Origin: Thermoanaerobacter sp.
GTDB taxonomy: Bacteria; Bacillota; Thermoanaerobacteria; Thermoanaerobacterales; Thermoanaerobacteraceae
Length of the DNA stretch: 64,000 nucleotides
NCBI GenBank assembly: GCA_014896455.1
Contig: JADBKJ010000011.1
Location: 1-64,000, forward strand
Reading direction: 5' to 3'
Shown here: piece by piece, positions 1-9,388 of the stretch
Layout: every line of letters starts with the position of its first letter
Position numbering within the stretch: position 1 is the stretch's first letter
Program-made: the position numbers and the translations under genes
Notes under the pieces: generated by a model
Told to the model about the DNA's origin: nothing
The model's database searches: none
Seen by the model: the letters and a program-made list of their open reading frames with translations, nothing else

Positions 1-3
1 CAT

Positions 4-2142
4 TTATTCCAAACTTATTATCCTAATACGGAATTTATCTAAAAAATTAAATACCCCTTCGATATCCACATTATGAGCCCCATGCATTTTTATTTGCAAT
101 TTTGGGGGAAGGAAAGGGCTATACTTGGAGATAAAAAATTCCTGTTCCCTAGTATAGGGCAATAAACTTTCTAGAGACCACTTTCTTCTCTTAATATCCT
201 GTAAAATATAAATCAATTCATCATTAACAGGAATCTCCATGTGTCCGATTCCGTCTGTTTTCACCACGTCAACTCCATAATAGCGCAACATCCATATCAA
301 AGTTCTAAAAATATTTGTGCCAGTAAAGGTTTCAAATAGTAAGCCCTCTTTCGTTTTCCAGATAATCCTTTCGTCTGGCTTAACATTGAAATATCTATAA
401 GGTGTCCTTAATTCTTCTAAAACAGTCTGGGCCCTCTCATCAATAAAATCAAACTTACAGTCTGAACACAATATTTCGTGCATGCGTTCAGGAATACGGG
501 GGTGCAATGGTCCTAGTCCACCTGAATATCTAGGAGGCTTTCCATCCACCGCTTTTTTTACATATACTTTATTTTTATGAAAATCTATTTCTTCTATTTT
601 CCACAACCGCCCAGCAAGAATGATATTGTCTCCTTCGTTTAAAAGAGAAGTTTTTTCGATTTCTCCTATATTTTTAGTTCCATAAAAAACTTCATAAACC
701 TCTGGAGTCATGAAGACCGAGTAAAAATCTTTCTGTCTTAGCAATCGTTCCCCCTCTAGTCCTACAATCAATTCCTGTGTATCGGCCAATATTTCTAAAT
801 AATCCTTCTCAATCATGTGCTCAATTAATATACGGATATCTGATTCCGGCAGTTCATGAAAGGTAGCGTTTTCACTTATCAATGAAACAAGCTCCTCAAG
901 AGGGATACCGTTCAGCTGGTGACATATAGAAATAATTTGATGAAATAAAATATCATATGGGTACGGATAGCCTTTGCTGGGTTCAGTCCAACCTTGCAAC
1001 AAGAGATCCATCACTGCAATAGATTGCAGCAACCCATATTTGTCTGTGGTATACATCTGTAAATATTGACCTTCCCCTTGCTTTCTTCCTGACCTGCCCA
1101 ATCTCTGCTTTAAAGAGGAAACTGTAAATGTACTATCCACCTGTATTACCAGATCGATTTCCCCTATATCAATCCCTAGTTCTAAGGAGCTTGTAGCTAT
1201 AACGCTTCTAATTTCAGCGGACTCTGTCATCAGCTTCTCCACAAATTCCCGTTCGGCCTTAGCTATTGAAGAATGATGGGCATAATACCTTTCTCCCAGT
1301 CCCTCCCTTTGAGCTAAACGATTTAAAATTACTGTAGCCTCTTCTACTGCCGCCCGACTATTAAAAAAGATCAAAGAGGTATAGTTCCGGGTCAGTTCTA
1401 GAATATCTTCGTATAATTCCAGAGGATAATTTCCTGTTTTAGTTTTTTCAAAATGCATTAAACTGTAATAGATGTCCCTCTCAAATCCCTTTACTTCAAT
1501 GATTTCCACATTATCTGGATTGTTGCAATTAACCCACTTTTTAATGAGAGAAAAATTATCGATTGTTGCTGACAACCCGATGATCCGAGGGGGCTTTTTG
1601 CTGTATCGCTCAATACGAGATAAGAGAGATCGGAGCTGAACTCCTCTTTCTGTATCAATAAAAGCGTGGAGTTCGTCAATTACAATAAATTCGAGGTCAT
1701 GAAATAATTGCTTCAAAGAGCGGGTTCTGTTTATGAACAAGCTTTCAATGGATTCAGGAGTAATCTGTAATATGCCAGCAGGATTATCAATTAATTTTTT
1801 CTTACTGTGTTGGCCCACATCACCATGCCACCTATGCACAGGAATATTCATCTCTTCACATAATTTTTGAAGGCGCTCAAATTGATTATTAATCAAAGCC
1901 TTTAGAGGAGAAACGTAAAGAACCTTCAAAACGCTAGGAGCTGTCTTCTCGATTTTACTAATGATGGGCAAAAATGCAGCCTCAGTTTTTCCAGAAGCTG
2001 TACCTGACGACAACACCACATCTTTTTCTGTATCGATAATCACCGGGATTGCTTTTTCTTGGATAGGGGTAAAATGTTTCCATCCCATGTCCCATATTTT
2101 CTTTTGCACTTTATCTGATAGCTTATAAAATATTTGGCTCAT
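4..2142 (-). CDS. Lhr/BrxH-like DEAD/DEAH-box superfamily II helicase
   Basis: A 712-residue superfamily II helicase that probably unwinds nucleic acid using ATP. Walker A (SSGTASGKTEAAFLP) lies near residue 46, motif II is DELH (VIDELHAF), motif III is LSAT, and motif VI is QRLGRSGRKQG. This pattern is typical of Lhr-type helicases and of the BrxH helicases of BREX systems. A long C-terminal region follows the two RecA folds. The stop lies at the window edge, so the gene is complete. It is the last gene of a three-gene operon, 18 bp after the BrxD-like ATPase. The family call is firm. A role in phage defence or DNA processing is inferred from its partners. Confidence 0.85.
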   Translation of the reverse strand: MSQIFYKLSDKVQKKIWDMGWKHFTPIQEKAIPVIIDTEKDVVLSSGTASGKTEAAFLPIISKIEKTAPSVLKVLYVSPLKALINNQFERLQKLCEEMNIPVHRWHGDVGQHSKKKLIDNPAGILQITPESIESLFINRTRSLKQLFHDLEFIVIDELHAFIDTERGVQLRSLLSRIERYSKKPPRIIGLSATIDNFSLIKKWVNCNNPDNVEIIEVKGFERDIYYSLMHFEKTKTGNYPLELYEDILELTRNYTSLIFFNSRAAVEEATVILNRLAQREGLGERYYAHHSSIAKAEREFVEKLMTESAEIRSVIATSSLELGIDIGEIDLVIQVDSTFTVSSLKQRLGRSGRKQGEGQYLQMYTTDKYGLLQSIAVMDLLLQGWTEPSKGYPYPYDILFHQIISICHQLNGIPLEELVSLISENATFHELPESDIRILIEHMIEKDYLEILADTQELIVGLEGERLLRQKDFYSVFMTPEVYEVFYGTKNIGEIEKTSLLNEGDNIILAGRLWKIEEIDFHKNKVYVKKAVDGKPPRYSGGLGPLHPRIPERMHEILCSDCKFDFIDERAQTVLEELRTPYRYFNVKPDERIIWKTKEGLLFETFTGTNIFRTLIWMLRYYGVDVVKTDGIGHMEIPVNDELIYILQDIKRRKWSLESLLPYTREQEFFISKYSPFLPPKLQIKMHGAHNVDIEGVFNFLDKFRIRIISLE

Positions 2143-2160
2143 ATTTATTTGCCTCCCAGG

Positions 2161-3492
2161 TTATGAAAGCTGGGTTCTTTTAAAACGTTTATGGATGTCG
2201 ATGACTTTTTCCGAGAAGTTGTTTTCTCTAGTCTCTTCTCCTATATATAATTCTTCAAAATTCAGAGCAGGATGTTCCATCTTAATATTCAAAAAGCTGA
2301 TAAACTGTCTGATCACATCTCCTAAAATAATGTGCTTTTCAGCACCTGGTCGTTTGTATGTCCACAGTAGATACTTTCGAATTTCTTCGTCCGTCACATT
2401 TATTTCATAACCATAATGGGCTGCGTGGATATCCCGTATATTCATCAATAGAATCAAGGTTTCTTCAGGTGTAAGGGGAGTTAATTTCATTACTGCCTGC
2501 CTTAAATCTTGATATTCTTCCTTTTCCACCGCTGGCTTCAAACGTCGCTTCAATGCCTGGTAGCTGTAAAGCCCACGGCGCTCATCCTCTAAAAACTCAG
2601 GGGTACCGCTAAACGTTATATACAAACCCTCAACTGAACCTTGCAAAATGTCATTGTAGATCATCAGGATATAGTCATAATTTTTTTCTCTGGCTTCCCT
2701 ATGAGTAATCTTATATAGATTGACTGCTTCATCTAAATTGATAATCAAGCCTGAATACCCTGCTTGCCTTACAAATTTACACAGCACTTTTAAGTAACCA
2801 TAATAATTGCTATCATTAATGATCTCTCTAATTCCTAAGTCCCGCATTGCATCGGTTTTGGTCAAATATTCTCCTCTGAGCCACCTCAAAGCTTGACGCT
2901 GTTTTTCCTTATCTTGCTTTACAAAACTTTTATAGTAAATACTTAGAACTTTTGCAAAATCGTAACCACCCGTTAACTCATCTAAATGAGAAACAGCTTT
3001 AACAATTTCTTTCTCTACTGCTTGAACAAATACACTCTCCTCCAAAACAGCTCTATCTTCATAATCTAGGTCTTCCATTACTTTCTTTTGCAAACCCATT
3101 ATCCACTGATCTAAAATAATGGGCAGGGTGTTCCCTTGGGGTGCGGATTTGGTTGATAGATTTTTTATCAATTCATTGTACAAGGCCAGAGCTTGATTAT
3201 CGCTTCCATACAATCTTCTATGGGGAGTAAAATCCGCATTGGTAACTACAAATCCTTCTTCTAGACCCACTTGCCTAACAAAATTTTGCATAAAACTTTT
3301 CCCAGTTCCATAGGCGCCGACAAAAAACTTGATCATAGAGTTTCCATTTTCTTTTATGTCTCTTAACTCTTCTCTTATTTGTTTCATTTCCGCTTCCCGG
3401 CCCACCATTATATACTGGAGACCTCTTTTAGGAACCACCCCGCCTGCCAATGCACTTAAAATATCTGCTGAATCTCTCCTTTTAATTTTCAT
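2161..3492 (-). CDS. BrxD-like P-loop ATPase (BREX ATP-binding domain, DUF2791 type)
   Basis: A 443-residue P-loop ATPase. The N-terminus (DILSALAGGVVPKRGLQYIMVGRE) matches the start typical of BrxD proteins, and the Walker A motif FVGAYGTGKSF follows near residue 60. A probable Walker B strand with acidic residues is GLIINLDEAVNLY. BrxD proteins occur in type 2 BREX loci beside an Lhr-like helicase, and similar ATPases accompany TerB-domain proteins in predicted DNA-processing systems. Here it overlaps the TerB gene by 11 bp and is followed closely by the helicase, so the three are probably translated together. No PglX methylase or PglZ gene is present, so this is not a standard BREX locus. 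Confidence 0.82.
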   Translation of the reverse strand: MKIKRRDSADILSALAGGVVPKRGLQYIMVGREAEMKQIREELRDIKENGNSMIKFFVGAYGTGKSFMQNFVRQVGLEEGFVVTNADFTPHRRLYGSDNQALALYNELIKNLSTKSAPQGNTLPIILDQWIMGLQKKVMEDLDYEDRAVLEESVFVQAVEKEIVKAVSHLDELTGGYDFAKVLSIYYKSFVKQDKEKQRQALRWLRGEYLTKTDAMRDLGIREIINDSNYYGYLKVLCKFVRQAGYSGLIINLDEAVNLYKITHREAREKNYDYILMIYNDILQGSVEGLYITFSGTPEFLEDERRGLYSYQALKRRLKPAVEKEEYQDLRQAVMKLTPLTPEETLILLMNIRDIHAAHYGYEINVTDEEIRKYLLWTYKRPGAEKHIILGDVIRQFISFLNIKMEHPALNFEELYIGEETRENNFSEKVIDIHKRFKRTQLS

Positions 3493-5326
3493 GCCGATTA
3501 CTCCTCTCCACTTCTTCCCATACAGTTACCAGCTCTTCGTTTATCACATACTCTTCTCCTATGAGCTCAATAAAGACATCTTCTAAATATTCCTCCGCTT
3601 TAGCATTTATCTGCTCGACAAAAATCGTTACAGGAACACCTTGATCTCTCAACTGTTCCTCTGCTTCATTTATGCTTTTCTTTCTATTGGAAAATGTGCT
3701 GATAAATTTAAATTCCTCTTCTGTTAAGGAAGAAATAAATCCTTCCACATCAACTTCTTCGTCAGACAAGCGGATTCGAGACCTATTTTCGGGAATGTCT
3801 ATTTCAGGCAATTCCAGTTCAGGTTCAGTTTCCTCGCCGTCTATCCCTGTGGTTTGGACTGGTCTTGGAGGTATAATATGTTTCGGCCCTTCCTTTTCCT
3901 TCGATGCTACTTGAGAAAAACGATTCTTTATTTTTTTATCTGGAGAAAAACGGCTTTTTAGTCCTACATCCTCTGTTAGATCTAATCTCTTTATTTCCTC
4001 TAATAAAGCTTCTTTAAACCCAGGAGGCAACAATTCTTCGTTTACTTGAAGCTGTCTGGTAATTCCAGCGAGCAATCGAGCAACATTCTCTGAAAGCCGG
4101 AATAAAGCTGTTACTTCATTGTAAAAATAATCTGTAGGCACATATTGTAAGTACTTTATAATACGGCTTGGAACATTTCGCCCTATTACTGCACTACTAA
4201 AAAAGTGGTAGGTCTCTATTTTTTCTTCTGGTCTAAACCAGGCTTTCTCCAGATCTAATCCCTCTTCTATGTTTATCCTTTGAAATAATTTTAAAGCCTG
4301 TTCAAAAACAGCGTATACTCTTTGGGCATTTGTCTTAAAAAAGGTAGTTTCTGAATATCCATATAGAACCTTTCGCCATTCTTCCATAGGTATTTTGCTA
4401 ATATCTTCTTGATATTCTTTGAAAATCTGATAAAAATTGAGCCCAGAATACGGTTCTGCCCCTAATCCCCATTTATAAGCCAATTCAATTTCATTCAGTT
4501 CTACCAACATATCCCTTATCCAGGGCACAATATACCTGTCCAGATCAGGAAGTCTATCCTTGTACGCCTCCCGTAAGCGGACCATCGTACTAACGTTGAA
4601 CGCAGCACTTTGATTGAATGTATAGTTCAAGAGCTCATAAACAAACAAAATAACGTAGCTCAAATCTGTGTCCAAATAATTGCCGTTTAGTGCCTGATAC
4701 CTCCAGTAGAAATACCACCTCTTCTGCCTTTCGTCCAAATCTCTAAAAGTAGTCCAATACACCCTCAACGGCACAAAATCCGCCTTGTTGAGTTTCATAT
4801 CAGCGTATTTAATTGAATCCTTCATAAACTCCGTTTCACGAGTGGAAAAGGTAATTTCTATAGCAGGCGAGCTCGACTTTTTGGCTTTGACAGAATTTTT
4901 TAGTTCCTCAATTTCTTTTCTTATGTAGAGAGGAGTTTCAAGATGAGCATATTCTGGCAGTATGATATCTTCTTCCTTGTAAAATTTCTCTTTTCCTTTT
5001 TGAAGTAAAACTTTTTCTGGAGAAGGTTCAAGTTTTTTGACTTGAGTAACTTCCTTCGTAAAAGGAAGCTGAGTTGGTGTTTCGGGAAGCCTCTTTGAAA
5101 CCTTTTCTTCCCTTTCTGAATACTCCTTCTGCCATTTCTTAATAAAAAACATATCTATCCAACCCAATACCATAGTCAAAGGGAGCAATTTGCCTGCGGA
5201 AAATATGACAATCAAGAGATATATCACGGTCTTTAGATATTTTTGATAATAAAAAAGATGTGCTCCAAAACCCCCCAAGAAAAATGCCAATAAATAACCT
5301 ACTGTTGGAGACTTGCCTTTTTTCAT
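3482..5326 (-). CDS. TM2 domain protein with TerB-N and TerB-C domains
   Basis: A 614-residue protein. Residues 1-65 form a TM2 module with two hydrophobic helices (GYLLAFFLGGFGAHLFYY, then VIYLLIVIFSAGKLLPLTMVLGWIDMFF), which should anchor it to the membrane. A charged linker follows. A TerB-N-like domain spans roughly residues 165-330, with the signature RQKRWYFYWRYQALNGNYLDTDLSY. A TerB-C-like domain closes the protein (LTEEEFKFISTFSNRKKSINEAEEQL onward). TerB-N/TerB-C proteins are known from predicted stress and DNA-processing systems with helicases and P-loop ATPases, which is exactly the company here. It is the first gene of the operon. An upstream TTGACA lacks a convincing -10. Function is inferred only. 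Confidence 0.8.
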   Translation of the reverse strand: MKKGKSPTVGYLLAFFLGGFGAHLFYYQKYLKTVIYLLIVIFSAGKLLPLTMVLGWIDMFFIKKWQKEYSEREEKVSKRLPETPTQLPFTKEVTQVKKLEPSPEKVLLQKGKEKFYKEEDIILPEYAHLETPLYIRKEIEELKNSVKAKKSSSPAIEITFSTRETEFMKDSIKYADMKLNKADFVPLRVYWTTFRDLDERQKRWYFYWRYQALNGNYLDTDLSYVILFVYELLNYTFNQSAAFNVSTMVRLREAYKDRLPDLDRYIVPWIRDMLVELNEIELAYKWGLGAEPYSGLNFYQIFKEYQEDISKIPMEEWRKVLYGYSETTFFKTNAQRVYAVFEQALKLFQRINIEEGLDLEKAWFRPEEKIETYHFFSSAVIGRNVPSRIIKYLQYVPTDYFYNEVTALFRLSENVARLLAGITRQLQVNEELLPPGFKEALLEEIKRLDLTEDVGLKSRFSPDKKIKNRFSQVASKEKEGPKHIIPPRPVQTTGIDGEETEPELELPEIDIPENRSRIRLSDEEVDVEGFISSLTEEEFKFISTFSNRKKSINEAEEQLRDQGVPVTIFVEQINAKAEEYLEDVFIELIGEEYVINEELVTVWEEVERSNRHEN

Positions 5327-5451
5327 TTAATGTCCCTCCCGAAATTTTTCAGGTAATATTCATAGCCTTATTTGCCGTTACCTTTAAATATGTCAATAGC
5401 TGAATAAAATCAACCTATTTTAACGGTTTTAAATTGAGCCACCCTGCGTAA

Positions 5452-5946
5452 TTAACCCCTCCATGCACTTATTACCAACTGAAAGAAGAAATTAATCGAT
5501 GGGAAAAAATTAGCTATATCTGATTCTACTACAAATTCATTTTCATTCTCTTCTGATACAATAAATTTAGTTGTTAGAGTTTGGTGACGTAGCCATTTAT
5601 CAAACCAAGTTTCATATTCACCTATAGGAGTCATCTTAACGTTTTTACGGCTAAAATTAACATAATCCGGAAAATCACTTAGTAGTTCCTCTTCAAGGGA
5701 TTCGGAGATAGAATTAAAAATTAATTGATCTTCAATTTCTAAAAATGCTAGTGGTCGTGTCATACCATCACGCTTTGCAGCGCGAATTATAGTTGCAAAA
5801 GTAGGTGTATACCTATCATGTTTAATTCTATATATTAGATAACCTAAATTACCATCAAGATTTGCTTCATATGCGAGATGATCAATTGGGTCTCTTATTA
5901 GTTCTTCTGACAAATTTGTTTTAATATTTTTCCATACTTTTTTCAA
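5452..5946 (-). pseudogene. Reverse transcriptase, N-terminal fragment
   Basis: A 164-residue remnant of an RNA-directed DNA polymerase. RT block 1 is visible as RAAKRDGMTRPLAFLEIEDQLIF and the block 3 region as VVESDIANFFPSI. The frame then ends at an unrelated tail (LVISAWRG), before the catalytic YxDD block, so the enzyme cannot be active. The motif spacing looks like the non-retroviral RTs linked to defence (AbiA/AbiK/DRT groups) rather than group II intron RTs, but a fragment cannot be classified firmly. The sequence just past the break (GGGTGGCTCAATTTAAAACC on the minus strand) loosely recalls the ends of some IS21-type elements, which might explain the truncation; that part is speculation. 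Confidence 0.75.
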
Positions 5947-6126
5947 ATAATCTTTATTAATAACCTTTTGAAAGGTAATTTTAGTCTCTTGGACTATTTT
6001 ATCCCTCTTTTCGAGAGCTCTCTATGCTTAATGAAATTCTTCTTTTTTTTAAATTGCTTTATTTATCAATTCGATTAAAGTCTTTTTTATTTATGTGTTT
6101 AAAATCCCTTCATCTAAATCTAGTAA

Positions 6127-6633
6127 CTAATCTTTAGTTATAGTTTCTAAAAAATCGAACGACCTTTTAATTTCCTCATCAGTGTAATATTTATCCGATT
6201 TAACTATTTTTATTTTTCTAATGATATCTTCTTTTACATATTTTTTCTCTTCTTTAAAATACATAATTGTAGCAACTAATTCCAAGAATCTAGAATTCTC
6301 TCTATTTAATCTATATATCACTTCTTTGTAGTTTTCTAGATCACCTTTTACACCAATGTCATCAATATTTAATTCATAAGTGTAAGTGGGGAAATAATTA
6401 TCATGCTCCTTAACATCTTCTTTTATCACATTAATCGATTTAAGCTCTTCAAGTTCTATTGTCAAAACATCCGAATATGGACCATAGTAATGGAAATAAA
6501 AATCTTCTTTAAAATCCGCTCCTAAATTTTTCAAAATATAAACCATCTTCTGTAATTTTTTTCGTCCTTCAATCTTTCCTGCAATTCGTAAAAGTTCAAT
6601 AATATTTGCATAATTTTCTAGAAAACTACTCAT
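6127..6633 (-). CDS. ywgA: YwgA family protein
   Basis: A 168-residue protein of the YwgA family, recognised from the N-terminal pattern ENYANIIELLRIAGKIEGRKKLQKMVYIL followed by FYFHYYGPYSD. The same helix-rich start occurs in proteins related to the SocA/Panacea-type antitoxin fold, although this relation is loose. Its start codon overlaps the stop of the upstream HD-domain gene (ATGA, 4 bp), so translation is coupled. ywfO and ywgA are also neighbours in Bacillus subtilis. The biochemical function is unknown. There is no membrane segment or signal peptide. Confidence 0.75.
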   Translation of the reverse strand: MSSFLENYANIIELLRIAGKIEGRKKLQKMVYILKNLGADFKEDFYFHYYGPYSDVLTIELEELKSINVIKEDVKEHDNYFPTYTYELNIDDIGVKGDLENYKEVIYRLNRENSRFLELVATIMYFKEEKKYVKEDIIRKIKIVKSDKYYTDEEIKRSFDFLETITKD

Positions 6634-7925
6634 TGACCTTCCTCCCCCTCCTTAATAATTTTAATAAGCTCATCAGTTATATCTTCTCCTTCATAATTAG
6701 CTCTCGTAAAATATAGGCAATATCTATACTTTTTAATACCCGCTAAACTTTTTATTGAATCTGAAAATCTTGTAATTGAGTTATATTTCCCCTCTTTATG
6801 TATTAAAATCACCGGTTTTTCTCCTTCTTCTCCTTCTACGTAATAGTCATATGTAACATTACTAGGCCTATCTATTCCAAAATAGTACTCTACATTTTCT
6901 TCCTCAAATCCATATTGTATCAATTTCTCTTTTAGTTTATTTTCTATTTTTCCTATATGATGAATATTGTCTTCTTTGAGTTCATACGCTTTATATAGAT
7001 CTCTTCTTAAATATCTATTACATAGGTCTCGTAGCACTTTGTCTTCCGAATCACGCCATAATGAAATTGCATACAAAATTATATTGTCATTTAACTTTAT
7101 ATAATCTTTTATGTCCATTTCATTTCCTTTTCTAAATACAGGAATTAAAGTGTCTATTCCTTTATCCAATCTATTTTGCTCATATAAATATTTTGCTCTC
7201 TTTAGAATATTTTCTAATAATAGTTCGTACCCTCTTGTCGTTTTGTGGTAGTACACTTGCCAGTACATGTAATATCTTGCGTGAATATATTGCTCAACTG
7301 CGTATAATCCTTTATAATCTATTGCTATAGATTCTCCATGAATCTGCATCGATTTGAAAATCATGTCAGGATCAAATAATCCATATTTTACACCTACGTA
7401 ATAACTATCTCTTAACAAATAATCCATCCTATCCACGTCTAACTGACTTGATAGCAAATAAACAATATATTTACGTTCATATTCCTTGCTAATAACACTT
7501 GCAATTTTTTGTGGCAAACTTTTATCTTTATCCTGCAAAACTTGATTTATTTCTGTATCACCAAGAATGATATTAATTGTCCATTTTTCATGATCTGAAC
7601 CAATTACCTTTTCAAAAATATGAGAAAAAGGACCATGTCCTATATCATGCAATAGAGCTGCCGTTAAAGCAGTCATTTCGGTTTCTTCATCTATACTAAC
7701 TCCAATACTTTTCAATTGGGATAAAGCTTTTTCCATTAAATACATAGTGCCTATTGAATGAGAAAACCTGTTGTGATTCGCCCCGTAATATGTAATTTCA
7801 GAAGTACCAAGTTGTTTAATCTGCCGTAATCTTTGAAACTCTTCAGTATCTATTAATTCTAGAATATAATCTCTCGTTATTACGATAAAATTATGAACTG
7901 GGTCTCTAAAATATTTTGGCTTCAT
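6630..7925 (-). CDS. ywfO: HD-domain phosphohydrolase, YwfO type
   Basis: An HD-superfamily protein of about 431 residues, related to dNTP triphosphohydrolases and SAMHD1-like enzymes. The opening KYFRDPVHNFIVITRD, then NHNRFSHSIGTMYL and ALLHDIGHGPFSH (the HD pair), and the distal QLDVDRMDYLLRDS supply the metal-binding H...HD...D set. Substrate nucleotides cannot be read from sequence. The ORF track begins at a TTG (7967); the ATG at 7925, before KPKYFRDP, matches the family start better, with a weak AAGG site upstream. A good promoter lies at 8013-8040. It is coupled to ywgA downstream. Confidence 0.8.
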   Translation of the reverse strand: MKPKYFRDPVHNFIVITRDYILELIDTEEFQRLRQIKQLGTSEITYYGANHNRFSHSIGTMYLMEKALSQLKSIGVSIDEETEMTALTAALLHDIGHGPFSHIFEKVIGSDHEKWTINIILGDTEINQVLQDKDKSLPQKIASVISKEYERKYIVYLLSSQLDVDRMDYLLRDSYYVGVKYGLFDPDMIFKSMQIHGESIAIDYKGLYAVEQYIHARYYMYWQVYYHKTTRGYELLLENILKRAKYLYEQNRLDKGIDTLIPVFRKGNEMDIKDYIKLNDNIILYAISLWRDSEDKVLRDLCNRYLRRDLYKAYELKEDNIHHIGKIENKLKEKLIQYGFEEENVEYYFGIDRPSNVTYDYYVEGEEGEKPVILIHKEGKYNSITRFSDSIKSLAGIKKYRYCLYFTRANYEGEDITDELIKIIKEGEEGQ

Positions 7926-8012
7926 AATAACCTTATTTTTCACCCCTAAGAATTTCTTATTAAACAAGTAATCTTTCTGAAAACATTTTTTCTTGCTTTT
8001 ATCTTAATATCA

Positions 8013-8040
8013 TTATATCCTATAACTTGTCACTTTCAAA
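8013..8040 (-). promoter_or_regulatory. Probable sigma-A promoter for ywfO-ywgA
   Basis: On the minus strand, TTGAAA (8040-8035), a 16-bp spacer and a perfect TATAAT (8018-8013) lie about 90 bp before the ywfO start. Seen directly; activity is inferred. Confidence 0.6.
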
Positions 8041-8175
8041 TAACAACTTTAACTCTTGTTGAAAACCTATACAACAAGCAGTTTCTTTATCTTTATTCAA
8101 AAATGCATAAGTATTTCTTTCTTCTAAATTACTTTTATTACTATAGTTGGTGTTTTTATCTTATTTTTTAATGTC

Positions 8176-8253
8176 TTGACAAAAAATTTTTTTGATATAC
8201 AATCACCTCTAGGGGGGATTAATAATGAAAGAATTTTTGTATAATTTGCCATA
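8176..8253 (+). promoter_or_regulatory. Orphan plus-strand promoter, ribosome site and 9-codon ORF
   Basis: In the 460-bp gap between ywfO and the epimerase gene, the plus strand carries TTGACA, a 16-bp spacer and TACAAT, then an AGGGGGG ribosome site and an ATG at 8225. The frame (MKEFLYNLP) stops after nine codons. Nothing downstream on the plus strand is coding, so this is probably the surviving front end of a lost gene, or a leader. The rest of the gap is AT-rich and shows no gene. Confidence 0.4.
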
Positions 8254-8427
8254 AGAAGAGAGTGAACCATAAAATATGAGCGATAAAAAATTCCCCCTCT
8301 TTATTCACAACTTAAATACAACATAATCGTCGCCTGAAGTTTAATAATTTTATTTCTATCATCTTTTTATAAATTCTTATAAATATAAATATTACGGCAT
8401 TTTCACTTCTCTTTCTCCGCTGCCACC

Positions 8428-9354
8428 TCATCCTCTACATATCTCACCTTTATAATACTCAATTGTCTCTTTTAACCCCTCTTCCAAACTATACTCCGGT
8501 TTCCATCCAAACACATCTAATGCTTTTTTATTATCAAGATAACTATGCACTATATCTCCTTTTCGAGGTTCTGTATAAATAGGCTCTAAAGAGGTATTCA
8601 TGATTTTATTCATCATTTCAACAAGCTCATTTATACTTGTAGGTTTATTCGTGCTTATATTTACAACCTCATTATCTCCCCTCTCCAGTGCCAAAAGATT
8701 GGCTTTAGCCACATCTTTTACATAAACAAAATCACGTGTTTGCTTTCCATCTCCGAAAATAATAGGTCTTTCCCCTTTAAGCATCTTATCTATAAAAATA
8801 GATATTACTCCACCTTCTCCTTTTGGGTCCTGTCTTATCCCATATACATTTGCATAGCGCAAAATCGTATACTTTAAGCCATACAATTGCCTGTATACTT
8901 CAAAATAATGCTCTGGTGTGTGCTTTGATATGCCATAGTAAGATATGGGATTTATTTTATGTACTTCATCAATAGGAAGATACTCAGGATTTCCATACAC
9001 TGCTGCTGATGAAGCGTATATAACTTTTTTAACACCACTTTTTCTGCAGCACTTCAGTAAATTTACTGTTCCAAGTATATTTACTTTTGCATCAAATACA
9101 GGATTATCAATTGATTTCTGTACATCTATTTGAGCTGCTTGATGTATCACATAATCAGGTTTTTCTTTTTCAAATATTTCATATAAGTCATCATCTGTGA
9201 TGTCTTTTTTATAAAAAATGGCCTTTTTATTTATAAATTCTTCTTTTCCTGTTGAAAGATTATCCACTATTACGACTTCATGTCCATTTTCAATCAGCAA
9301 ATCTACTATGTTTGAACCTATAAAACCTGCACCGCCTGTGACTAAAACTTTCAT
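8428..9354 (-). CDS. NAD-dependent nucleotide-sugar epimerase (UDP-glucose 4-epimerase-like)
   Basis: A 308-residue extended SDR enzyme. The NAD-binding TGGAGFIGSNIVD is at residues 7-19, and the catalytic YxxxK is YGISK (SYYGISKHTPEHYF). The length fits GalE/WbpP-like 4-epimerases of the bacterial short type. It would interconvert UDP-hexose or UDP-N-acetylhexosamine epimers to feed the glycan operon, of which it is the last gene, 34 bp after the PglF homologue. The exact substrate is not readable. galE would be a reasonable annotation transfer but is not proven. Confidence 0.82.
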   Translation of the reverse strand: MKVLVTGGAGFIGSNIVDLLIENGHEVVIVDNLSTGKEEFINKKAIFYKKDITDDDLYEIFEKEKPDYVIHQAAQIDVQKSIDNPVFDAKVNILGTVNLLKCCRKSGVKKVIYASSAAVYGNPEYLPIDEVHKINPISYYGISKHTPEHYFEVYRQLYGLKYTILRYANVYGIRQDPKGEGGVISIFIDKMLKGERPIIFGDGKQTRDFVYVKDVAKANLLALERGDNEVVNISTNKPTSINELVEMMNKIMNTSLEPIYTEPRKGDIVHSYLDNKKALDVFGWKPEYSLEEGLKETIEYYKGEICRG

Positions 9355-9388
9355 CGCATATATCTCCTCACTTATTAAAATTCAAAAA

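Noticed and set aside
4-5326. Complete BREX system
   Set aside because: Only BrxD-like and helicase parts are present; PglX, PglZ and BrxC/PglY are absent from the window. More could lie beyond base 1.
5327-5420. Sigma-A promoter for the TerB operon
   Set aside because: A TTGACA is present, but the hexamer 17 bp downstream (AAATAA) is a poor -10, so it was not listed as a promoter.
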